A stretch of 29,782 nucleotides of DNA from a virus. The notes under the pieces are model-generated. The model searched no databases. It had not been told where the DNA came from and saw nothing but the letters and a program-made list of their open reading frames with translations. Positions 6,526-13,703 of this stretch are shown here, piece after piece (positions within the stretch are counted from its first letter, which is position 1; every line of letters begins with the position of its first letter). The position numbers were made by a program, and so were the translations under genes. The stretch spans positions 1 through 29,782 of the IMG/VR virus record IMGVR_UViG_3300033141_000753. The stretch is one strand, 5' to 3'.

Positions 6526-8749
6526 AGACCAAGACCCCCACGAAATCCGATTTTGCATTGAATGGATTGATGCTCCCGTGCATCCGATGCTCTATGATCT
6601 GACACACGCTCCCCGGCACGATATTGCAGTGGTCTACCTGATCAATCTTCACAAATAGGTCCGGCGCTAGATCGGGGCGCAGGTCCAATTGCCACGAGAC
6701 AGGGATCTTGTACTTGTACCATTCGCGGGAAAGGACCTTAAGCAGGCCCTCTGGTGTGGTATGACTATCGCCGGTGACATACTTGGTCTTCGCCCGCCCG
6801 AGACCCGCCTTTCGATCCTCCAAACTCTCTGCCCAGTAATGGACCTTCTGCGTGTTACCTGACCAGCCCTGAGGCGTCACGTCCTGGAGGCGTCCATACA
6901 TGCCGACGGACGCTTTGAAGACATTGTGGAACTCCGTCCCGCCGGCGGTGTGCTCAAAACGGTAGGGGACGCTGCCGCCCGCCGTCGCCGCCTGATCGAC
7001 GGTAAAACTGATAGGGCTCGTCCCGTGGACATACTTGGGCGGTCCCGTGTCGATAGTTAGTAGTCCCGCCGGACTTATGCCCCATCGGATGTCAAGGGCG
7101 AGGCAAACTTCGTCCATGTGTTGCGCCCACGAGCCGCCATCGCGCGGGGCAAAGGCAGGCGCGGATGGATATGGATCGCCGACCGGGATGATCATCGCCC
7201 CTGTCGTCGCGTCCACTGATAGTAGACTGCTGGGTATCTCCAGCCGGTTTGCGATCATCGCCGCCCATTCAGCGACGGTCATCCCGCCCGCCTGCCGCAT
7301 GTCAATCATATCGCTGTCCATCCGCGCCCCGGCGAGGTCGGCGAACTCGACTTCCAAGGCCTGCCGGCCGAGATGTACATCCCCATCTCGCACTCGCGAA
7401 ATGCGCCTGAGGTAGCCAACCGCAATGTCCTGCGCCGCGAGACCCGCGCCGGCTCCAGTCTGCCAGCCGAGGTTGATTGTGACCTTGCCGCCGACGCGAT
7501 ACGCGCTTTCCGTTTCCGCCGCCTCCGGCAAGAACGTCGCAGTCCCCGACGCCCCACGCCAGTCCGCCCTCTGCGTCCAGTCGATTGAGAGTAGCTCGCC
7601 CTTAGTCTCCGTCGTGCTCGTGCCGGTATCCGCCTCGCCGATAACCGCGTCGTGCTGCTCAGAGACGAACCAAGCATAGGGCCGGCGATCCCAGGCGGTC
7701 GGGCTCGTGCGCGCGAAGGAGATATGCGGCTGATAAAGTTCTGGCGCGTAGGTGCTTACTGTCTCCGTCCAGCCGGGCGCGCTAGTCTCTCTACCTCTCC
7801 AATTTGCTGTCGTTTCCCATGCAGCACCCTCACAAGCAGGGAGTTCTGCATCCTTGCGCGCCCAACACTCGCCCTCCTCCTCGCCGTAATGCAGCGGCGA
7901 GATATTCGCGAATTGGATAGCCCCGACGAAGCCTATTCCCCATGCAACACCACTGCTCGGTATCGGCGCACCGTCGAAACTGCCCATCCGCAAATCCTCA
8001 GAATAGAAATCCCACCACGAGGCGAGATCCTTGCTCTGCCTGATTAGGACATGGCAGCCGGCAAACTTATCAGGGTCCTGGCAAATCTCCAATATCCACG
8101 TCTCACGTCCCGGCCCTTGTTGCGCGCTGCTCGTGCGCGGGCCCACGGAGAGAATAGTCCCCTCTTCAAGAATGTTGACTATGTGATCTCCGGTCCATAG
8201 TTCATGGAAGCCGAACCATAACATAGGCGCATTATATTTCTGCGCCTCCGCAGAACTGCTCCCCTCAAGCGGTAGGTACAGGCCCACCTTGCCATGATCC
8301 CACGTTCCATCACTGCGGCGCCCCCAGGCCGTGCAGAGGAAAATACATTGAGGGATAACCCTTTGCTCCGGCGGAGGCGCATATCTCACGAGATGTAGCG
8401 CCAGATTCGGCCATCGGTTCACCGTCTTATGTAGTGTGCCGAGGGCCTCGTCGGAATCGGTATGCACCCGTCCGTCATAATACTGAATCCAGTTCACCGT
8501 CGGGTTTCCGGAGACTACGGTATTGCGGAAGGAATTATTGCCCGAGATGTTCCACTCGCTCAGTAGCATATCGCGCGGGAAGATGCAGCCGAGAGGGGCC
8601 ATAGCTTTCAGCGGCTCGATATACTCGACGCCCCGCCGCTGCCAGTCAGGGCCGAAGCGCCAGTCACGCGATAGGCCGAGCTTCGTCGCGAGCCCATCGT
8701 AGTAGGGCAGGCCCACCGTCAGTTTGCCTTGCGGAACGATTAGGCTCAA
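6515..8749 (-). CDS. Large tail-tip / baseplate protein with hub-like C-terminal half
   Basis: The 744-residue product begins at TTG 8749-8747, two bases after the stop of the preceding tail gene. The first about 380 residues are beta-rich with many Trp and look like lectin-type or unknown tail domains. From about residue 385 (L-L-S-I-D-W-T-Q-R-A-D-W) to the end, the layout resembles siphophage tail-hub proteins: strands with V-T-I-N-L-G-W, V-G-Y-L-R-R-I, a segment M-T-V-A-E-W-A-A-M-I-A, and W-A-Q-H-M-D-E-V-C-L-A-L-D-I-R-W-G-I-S-P-A-G-L-L-T-I-D. That last element is common where a hub domain reads a modelled position in the tail tip. No enzyme motif is visible. A structural tail-tip role is well supported by position; the precise counterpart in model phages is not. 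Confidence 0.6.
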   Translation of the reverse strand: MSLIVPQGKLTVGLPYYDGLATKLGLSRDWRFGPDWQRRGVEYIEPLKAMAPLGCIFPRDMLLSEWNISGNNSFRNTVVSGNPTVNWIQYYDGRVHTDSDEALGTLHKTVNRWPNLALHLVRYAPPPEQRVIPQCIFLCTAWGRRSDGTWDHGKVGLYLPLEGSSSAEAQKYNAPMLWFGFHELWTGDHIVNILEEGTILSVGPRTSSAQQGPGRETWILEICQDPDKFAGCHVLIRQSKDLASWWDFYSEDLRMGSFDGAPIPSSGVAWGIGFVGAIQFANISPLHYGEEEGECWARKDAELPACEGAAWETTANWRGRETSAPGWTETVSTYAPELYQPHISFARTSPTAWDRRPYAWFVSEQHDAVIGEADTGTSTTETKGELLSIDWTQRADWRGASGTATFLPEAAETESAYRVGGKVTINLGWQTGAGAGLAAQDIAVGYLRRISRVRDGDVHLGRQALEVEFADLAGARMDSDMIDMRQAGGMTVAEWAAMIANRLEIPSSLLSVDATTGAMIIPVGDPYPSAPAFAPRDGGSWAQHMDEVCLALDIRWGISPAGLLTIDTGPPKYVHGTSPISFTVDQAATAGGSVPYRFEHTAGGTEFHNVFKASVGMYGRLQDVTPQGWSGNTQKVHYWAESLEDRKAGLGRAKTKYVTGDSHTTPEGLLKVLSREWYKYKIPVSWQLDLRPDLAPDLFVKIDQVDHCNIVPGSVCQIIEHRMHGSINPFNAKSDFVGVLVYEP

Positions 8750-8751
8750 CG

Positions 8752-11046
8752 CTATGCCACCGCCTCAAAAGCGTAGGCGAGAGATCGCGCCCGGTAGGTA
8801 GTCTGCCCGCCGCCTTTGCCGACGATGACGAGCAGTGCTCCGTCATCGAGCACCTGAATGTCACTGCCCGGTATCTCATCATCCTCGGCGATAGCATCGC
8901 AGACTTCCTTGAGCGTTACTCCGTTGGCGAGTTCGTCTCGCGTCAATGCCGCGTTTCCCGATACGGCAACCCATATCTTATCCTCCGCCCACCCACAGAG
9001 CCAGGTCAAGCCGAATCGATGACAGATACCGCCACGCTGTAGGCCCGCCCCAAGTGTTGCCGTAGTGACCGCCTCCCATGCGCTGTCACCGCCGGTGTAC
9101 TGCCGGAGGATCGCGAAATCCATACCCGCAGTATCGGTATTCGTGGCGACCCCGAGTATCGCCCCATCGTCCAATACCGCAATGTCAGGCCGCTCGTAGT
9201 TGCCCATGAACGGCATCCCGCGCACTTCCCAGGCACTCATTGAGCCGACGGTAAACTCCGGCGGTAGAACCTCCACCGGGCAGGTCACGTCTGCGTCCAC
9301 GATCCGCCAGGTGCGCCCCGCGAGATCCACGACGATGCGCGGATCTTTGAGCGCCGCCCAAACGAGTTCATGCGCGATCCACTCGCGAGCATACGCCGCG
9401 CCTATCTCATACGCAGGGGCCTGCGCCCCCGGCCCACTTACCCCGTACAGCCACCAGAGAGGCACGTAACTACCGCCCGCCCCCTCCGCGTACCCTTCAA
9501 GCTCTTCTAGGTTCGCGCTTCGCCAGAGCCCTGCTGCGTCACTACCCACGACTGCCTTGTATCTCGCCCATAGCGGGTCCGGAATAGACTGGCTTCTCCG
9601 CCACATCTGCGTGAAGCGATCCTTATTTCTCGCCAGAGTAGGCGGGCTGTCAGTCGATAGTGCCCGCCCGTGTGCCCGGCCTCCGAATATCTTGTCCGGG
9701 AGCACGAGGTAACGGATGCCTGGAACCATGGTCCAGGTACCACACCGGATGCAGCAGTTGAGATAGCCATTGTCGATGTTCTGCTGCAAAGGCCGAGTCG
9801 GCTTATGCGCCGCCGGATAGCAGATGTCGAAGCCCCAGCAGGTGCTGAGAGTATTCTGGGGGGCTTCATTATCCTTGCAGGCCGCCTCGTATCCTGCGGT
9901 ATAGAGACTAGCTGAGAACGCCTCCGAAGTCGCTTCGATCAAGTCCGCGAACGTCGTCAGAGAGAACGCTGTGGTGAGATCATATCCGCTCGACGCGCCG
10001 ATAGTCTGATCAAAGAATGGCAACGTCTTCTCTACCCAGTTTCGGTTGCTTTGATCTCCCGCGTAGTATTCATACACCGCGTCACAAGTCGCCGAGAAGC
10101 CGCCCTTGCGATACTCCTCGACCGCGCCCTCGAATGTCTTCACACTTGTCAATCCGCCGGTCTCGGCGTCCAACACGAGGGAAGGCTCCCCGATGGTCCA
10201 ATTGCCATCAGAGAAGCCCTCGAAACTGACAGAAACCACGCGCTCGAAAAGCGGGTGTCCGCCCTCCTCCGGTAAGCCGATGCAAACAGGGATCGTGTTC
10301 GCCCCGGCAATGAGTGGAACTGTGAAGGTCGCGGTGTGCGCCGTCGCCGGGTCCTTGTAGCTCGATGAGCGCGTACTGTCTGTCAGATGGTTATCAGCGT
10401 AGGAGTATGTATTGTAGACCACGCGCATAGTGAGATCGCAGGCACTCGGCGCGTTGAATGTGACGTTCATCCACGCGAAACCCAGCCAGCAGTACGCGCT
10501 CTCCCTTACCGCTTCCGTGGCGTAGTAGTAGTCCGCCTTCCGCACCCAGTAGATTATCGGGGGGCCCTCGGGCGCACTGCTGAGAGGCACGTTCCCTTGC
10601 CGCACGTCATAGTTACAGGCGAGGGTCAGTTTCAGCGCCGGTATCCCAGAGGCAGTGACTGAAAACGCCCCCGCTCCATCGGGGCTGTTCGCGCCGCCGC
10701 TTCCGACCCAGTCCGTGTGGTCCTGCGCCGGACCGGGACCGTATAAGCCCACGTTGTCGCGGTGAGAGATACTAACGCCATTCCAGTCGAAACCCGACGG
10801 CGTATGACAGTCGGTTGCATTGACGGCAGGCACCCGGAGGGATATCGTCAAGTCACTCTCCCGCAGGTGCTGCTCTCGGGCCGAAGCCTTGTCGATGCTG
10901 AATTGGAGGTCTGCCCCGGCGTGCAGGACGTTCTCATAGTCACTATCGATATACGGCAGCCCTGTGATCGCCGGTGGCGTGCAGTATTGGCCCAATCCGC
11001 GTATCTGCGCGACGGTGAGCAGGATACTGTCGCCCCAGTCTGCCAT
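8752..11046 (-). CDS. Large tail protein with beta-propeller-like C-terminus
   Basis: ATG 11046-11044 gives 764 residues and has AAGGAG 8 bases before it; the extended reading to 11073 overlaps the stop of the upstream gene and has no site, so I reject it. The N-terminus M-A-D-W-G-D-S-I-L-L-T-V leads to a long beta-rich chain with many Cys (for example T-C-W-G-F-D-I-C and N-C-C-I-R-C). The last about 130 residues hold repeated D-I-A-V-L-D-D-G-A-I-L-G-V and D-I-Q-V-L-D-D-G-A-L-L-V-I units about 100 residues apart with S-A-W-E-A-V-T between, like BNR/Asp-box blades of sialidase-type propellers. No sialidase catalytic set is visible. Likely a tail-tip or fibre component; family unknown. Confidence 0.55.
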   Translation of the reverse strand: MADWGDSILLTVAQIRGLGQYCTPPAITGLPYIDSDYENVLHAGADLQFSIDKASAREQHLRESDLTISLRVPAVNATDCHTPSGFDWNGVSISHRDNVGLYGPGPAQDHTDWVGSGGANSPDGAGAFSVTASGIPALKLTLACNYDVRQGNVPLSSAPEGPPIIYWVRKADYYYATEAVRESAYCWLGFAWMNVTFNAPSACDLTMRVVYNTYSYADNHLTDSTRSSSYKDPATAHTATFTVPLIAGANTIPVCIGLPEEGGHPLFERVVSVSFEGFSDGNWTIGEPSLVLDAETGGLTSVKTFEGAVEEYRKGGFSATCDAVYEYYAGDQSNRNWVEKTLPFFDQTIGASSGYDLTTAFSLTTFADLIEATSEAFSASLYTAGYEAACKDNEAPQNTLSTCWGFDICYPAAHKPTRPLQQNIDNGYLNCCIRCGTWTMVPGIRYLVLPDKIFGGRAHGRALSTDSPPTLARNKDRFTQMWRRSQSIPDPLWARYKAVVGSDAAGLWRSANLEELEGYAEGAGGSYVPLWWLYGVSGPGAQAPAYEIGAAYAREWIAHELVWAALKDPRIVVDLAGRTWRIVDADVTCPVEVLPPEFTVGSMSAWEVRGMPFMGNYERPDIAVLDDGAILGVATNTDTAGMDFAILRQYTGGDSAWEAVTTATLGAGLQRGGICHRFGLTWLCGWAEDKIWVAVSGNAALTRDELANGVTLKEVCDAIAEDDEIPGSDIQVLDDGALLVIVGKGGGQTTYRARSLAYAFEAVA

Positions 11047-11057
11047 CGGGAAACTCC

Positions 11058-12284
11058 TTACGCAGGCGGACAATTCGCCGTCCAGGGATATCGCGGGTCG
11101 GCGACGAAGCCGCCGTCGATGAGCAAGTCTTCGAGTATCGTGGCATTCCGGTCCCGGACTGCGAAGTCAGTGAAGTCGGGGAGGTAGGGGCGGACCATAC
11201 CTATGCCATGCGAAATTGTACCGGCGAAGCCATTATTCGCGACTGCGTTCACGGCATTTCCAGCCCCGACGAAATCCATTGCCCCATCCACATACTTCCT
11301 GCCGGATAGATCCACCGGCACTCCGGCCCAGTCGATGGTTATGCCCCCGTATTTATAGCCCGATGTGCCCTTGTGGTGGGTGAAAAGGGCTTGGAGTCCA
11401 GTAATAGGACCTAGCCCTGGCCCCCATGCACCTGGCCCAGAATACCATGTTTGCGTTCCGCTGCTACTCAAGTCACCGAAAGTCACCGCCCATGACCACG
11501 GTTGAGTATCAGTGTTCAGCCATTCATCAGACTCTGCGACCTCGGCACTGTACACAGGTTTTCCGTGTCGGCCCGCACTGTATGATGTCTCTTCCTCTCG
11601 CCAGAGCCGTTCTGTCCCTGTGGTTGCTATGCTGTATTTGCGCTCAATGTCCCACGGTTTAGCCGTGTCTGCACAGAAGTAGACGAACTCATGCTTTATG
11701 ATGTAGCCCGGCGCTGCGATCCCCCCGACTTCTATGTAAACGGCGAATGTCAGCTCACAATTCCCCGGTGGTGCGGGTTGGGGATCAGGTCCAGACCAAC
11801 CCGATGTGGAGATGTCCTCTATGCAACAGTTAATGCCGCCCGTGCTAAGTGAGATAGACTGTGTCGGTGCCGATATTAGGATCGGATATTGTTCCTGATT
11901 GTAGACGCCGATGATGCCGCTTACAAAGGATGCTGCCGAAGTCACCTGCGTCTTCGTCTTGCCGTAGTTCGCCGTCGGCGGCCCGTCGTTCAGCGGCCCT
12001 CCATTCAGCGGCAGGTTATTCATAGCTGGTACCCACGGCTCCCCGTTGACTGTCGCCGAACCGTCGCATGTCACCCCGACCGTTACCGTCGTGTCGCAAG
12101 TGTCCGCAGGCTCCGGTTCCAACCGACCATTGATATAGTCTTCGATGACCGCCCGCGCGTCCGCCTCACACCGCGCCTCAAATTGCTTGCGCGGAATTGA
12201 GTAGCCCGCCACAACGCCTGCAAAGAAACCCAGCAGGACCAATGTCCCCACGCCGAACCGGAACTGCCCCTTGAGGCTCTCCAT
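11058..12284 (-). CDS. Membrane-anchored beta-rich protein inside the tail cluster
   Basis: The 408-residue product starts at ATG 12284 with AAGGGG 9 bases upstream. Residues about 11-29 (FGVGTLVLLGFFAGVVAGY) form one hydrophobic segment after a short basic N-terminus, as in a signal anchor or uncleaved signal peptide. A charged helix (33-55) follows, then a long beta-rich Cys-containing region with no family I recognise. It is the first gene after the predicted promoter and leader RNA at 12304-12430. A membrane anchor is out of place for a tail-fibre protein assembled in the cytoplasm. It may be a host-surface protein made during infection, such as one that excludes other phages, or a tail protein that inserts in the host membrane on entry. 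Both are inference. Confidence 0.55.
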   Translation of the reverse strand: MESLKGQFRFGVGTLVLLGFFAGVVAGYSIPRKQFEARCEADARAVIEDYINGRLEPEPADTCDTTVTVGVTCDGSATVNGEPWVPAMNNLPLNGGPLNDGPPTANYGKTKTQVTSAASFVSGIIGVYNQEQYPILISAPTQSISLSTGGINCCIEDISTSGWSGPDPQPAPPGNCELTFAVYIEVGGIAAPGYIIKHEFVYFCADTAKPWDIERKYSIATTGTERLWREEETSYSAGRHGKPVYSAEVAESDEWLNTDTQPWSWAVTFGDLSSSGTQTWYSGPGAWGPGLGPITGLQALFTHHKGTSGYKYGGITIDWAGVPVDLSGRKYVDGAMDFVGAGNAVNAVANNGFAGTISHGIGMVRPYLPDFTDFAVRDRNATILEDLLIDGGFVADPRYPWTANCPPA

Positions 12285-12303
12285 CGCCCGTCGCCCCTTA
12301 CAA

Positions 12304-12395
12304 TGAAACCCCGGCGGGTCCTGCGTTTGTGAGGACGCCGGGGCCTTGCCGGGGTTTCAATTCTGCCGCTGTTATCCGGCCCTGCGCGTCCTCAC
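12304..12395 (-). ncRNA. Structured leader RNA with two interleaved perfect stems
   Basis: Read on the minus strand, four segments follow in order: A (12395-12386, GTGAGGACGC), B (12359-12348, TGAAACCCCGGC), A' (12338-12329, GCGTCCTCAC) and B' (12315-12304, GCCGGGGTTTCA). A pairs with A' over 10 bp and B with B' over 12 bp, both perfect. The order A-B-A'-B' is that of an H-type pseudoknot with loops of 26, 9 and 13 bases, all long enough; otherwise the stems compete as a switch. B' has a second partner, another CCCCGGC at 12343-12337 that overlaps A', and GTCCT/AGGAC (12336-12332 with 12322-12318) gives a third option. The predicted RNA start (about 12395) is the first base of A. The AAGGGG site and ATG of the membrane-anchored gene follow 3' of B'. 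No ligand class is recognised. Confidence 0.5.
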
Positions 12396-12401
12396 CCTCT
12401 C

Positions 12402-12430
12402 ATTATACCTCTGGTCAGCCACCCTGCAAA
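12402..12430 (-). promoter_or_regulatory. Candidate sigma70-type promoter for the tail-fibre and lysis genes
   Basis: On the minus strand TTTGCA (12430-12425) and a perfect TATAAT (12407-12402) are separated by 17 bases. The -35 box matches TTGACA at 4 of 6 positions. The boxes lie directly after the TAG of the fibre gene (12431-12433), in one of the few real gaps. The start site expected about 7 bases on (near 12395) coincides with the first base of the leader stem. It is the only such combination I found outside coding sequence. Phage sigma factors or activators could also be involved. Confidence 0.55.
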
Positions 12431-13426
12431 CTACGTTGTCGGCGTCCCCAACTTGTCCACCATCACCCGCAGGCAGAGACCGTGCAGGTGCGCCGCCGCC
12501 CCGAGGTTATCTGACCCGTCATTCCCGTCGCGCATGATATTCAGGTGAATACACACATCCGCATCCGCAATCTGAGCTGAGTCAATCGTGAACGCCGACA
12601 TCACCAAACCATGCGCGGTTCCCGCGCTCGTCTTGTAGCCCTGCAGCGTCTGCTGCGCCGCCCCGTTCGTCGCCTCTCCCGCTGCCGTCAGCAGGTACGC
12701 GACCTCCCAATCGCAGTCCTGTGAAATCGTCGGCGAAGACCAGCCAATGTTTATGTCAATGTCCTCGCCGAAGGCTCGGTTCGCAGGAAGCATAACGTTG
12801 CCGACAACGATCTGTTCTTGCCCGTCCGCGAATTCCCAAACGCCCGAAATGCCAAGGTCAGTATACGTTGCCGCCTTAATGCCCGGTGCCCGCAATCCCT
12901 GCGCGGGCACCCAGACCTTCTGATACACGCGCCCAGTTCCCGCAAACGTCAACTCCCCGTCCGCCGCAACCATGAGTTTGTCGGCGGTACCGCCCACCTG
13001 GGTGAACCCCGCGAACGTCGGGCTTGCACTAGTCTGCACGTCCTGGTCTATGTAGCCGTGGTCTGTCCCGTTGCTCCCCCGGTGCGTGGTGTTCAGATCG
13101 ATAGCCGCTTCGTATTCGTCCGTACTCGCCTTCGTGAGGTTTAACGCCACCCGGTCGCCACTGGTGTGAGCAACACCCGCCGTCCCCTCTTGCGCCCGCG
13201 TCACGGTCAACGTCGTTCCCGCCGCCCCCGTCACCTCCACGATCTCCATATTCGGATCGTCGCCAGGGTAGGTGTAGGTGGCGGCGTCAAAGATCGTCAA
13301 ATGATAGTTGAATAGTGCGGGGAGATCGACGATGCTGGCGACCACGATGGACGGGGCAACGTCCGTGCAATCGGCAGCCAACGTGGTAACTGCGTTGTTT
13401 TCCTTCTGCAGCCAAGTCTCTGCCAC
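12431..13426 (-). CDS. Tail fibre protein with conserved N-terminal attachment domain
   Basis: The 331-residue product starts at GTG 13426-13424 with AAGGAG 6 bases before it. Residues about 40-100 hold a module I recognise from many phage fibres: L-T-I-F-D-A-A-T-Y, D-D-P-N-M-E-I-V-E-V-T, T-L-T-V-T-R-A-Q-E-G-T, A-H-T-S-G-D-R-V. It probably docks the fibre to the tail. Residues about 110-170 are a thin stalk (Q-T-S-A-S-P-T-F-A-G-F as in fibre shafts), and residues about 190-331 form a beta-sandwich tip with W-E-F-A-D-G-Q-E-Q-I-V-V-G-N-V. It is probably the last gene of the upstream transcript, since a promoter follows its stop. Confidence 0.72.
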   Translation of the reverse strand: MAETWLQKENNAVTTLAADCTDVAPSIVVASIVDLPALFNYHLTIFDAATYTYPGDDPNMEIVEVTGAAGTTLTVTRAQEGTAGVAHTSGDRVALNLTKASTDEYEAAIDLNTTHRGSNGTDHGYIDQDVQTSASPTFAGFTQVGGTADKLMVAADGELTFAGTGRVYQKVWVPAQGLRAPGIKAATYTDLGISGVWEFADGQEQIVVGNVMLPANRAFGEDIDINIGWSSPTISQDCDWEVAYLLTAAGEATNGAAQQTLQGYKTSAGTAHGLVMSAFTIDSAQIADADVCIHLNIMRDGNDGSDNLGAAAHLHGLCLRVMVDKLGTPTT

Positions 13427-13439
13427 GAGCGTCTCCTTT

Positions 13440-13526
13440 CCAGCTTACTGCTGGCCCGTAAGCGCCGAGTGCGGGGCGTTCAGGACCCCGCACCCCCAGA
13501 AGTGCCCCGAAGTGTCAAGGGCGCTT
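13440..13526 (-). other. Structured 109-base gap between the Gly-rich gene and the fibre gene
   Basis: Three stems are visible. GTGCGGGG (13469-13476) pairs with CCCCGCAC (13486-13493), 8 bp around 9 bases. AAGCGCC (13460-13466) pairs with GGCGCTT (13520-13526), 7 bp, enclosing the first. CCAGC/GCTGG (13440-13444 with 13450-13454) forms a small hairpin just before the AAGGAG of the fibre gene. No T-run follows on the minus strand, so termination is uncertain. The pattern suits an RNA processing or translation-control element. No convincing -10 box is present. Confidence 0.4.
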
Positions 13527-13535
13527 AGAAGGGCG

Positions 13536-13694
13536 CTATGACTTCCGGCCCTTGCCGCCACCTTGCCCGCCCCCTGCGCCGCCGCCGGGGCCGCCGTTCT
13601 TGCAGCCACCCGTGTTCCGGCCTGCGCCGCCGCCCTTGCCCCCGTGCTGGTTTCCGCCGCCGCGTCCGTCTCTCGGCCTGTTTATCTTTGCCAT
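13536..13694 (-). CDS. 52-residue glycine-rich basic protein
   Basis: ATG 13694-13692 opens MAKINRPRDGRGGGNQHGG followed by repeated G-G-G-A, G-G-K and G-G-Q steps and a C-terminal K-G-R-K-S. About half of the residues are Gly, with some Lys/Arg and one Cys. The ribosome binding site TAGGAGG is formed from the stop codon of the tape measure gene, so the two are coupled, and the start is well fixed. I recognise no family. A disordered, nucleic-acid- or surface-binding chain is the plainest reading. The position directly after the tape measure is usually taken by the distal tail protein, so this small gene is an addition. Confidence 0.6.
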   Translation of the reverse strand: MAKINRPRDGRGGGNQHGGKGGGAGRNTGGCKNGGPGGGAGGGQGGGKGRKS

Positions 13695-13703
13695 CTCATC
13701 CTC

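Noticed and set aside
8231-8236. TATAAT on the minus strand inside the tail-tip gene
   Set aside because: It lies within coding sequence and has no matching -35 box or gap; chance match.
13490-13518. TTGACA on the minus strand (13518-13513) as a promoter -35 box
   Set aside because: The bases 16-18 further on read GGGTGC or similar; no -10 box is present.
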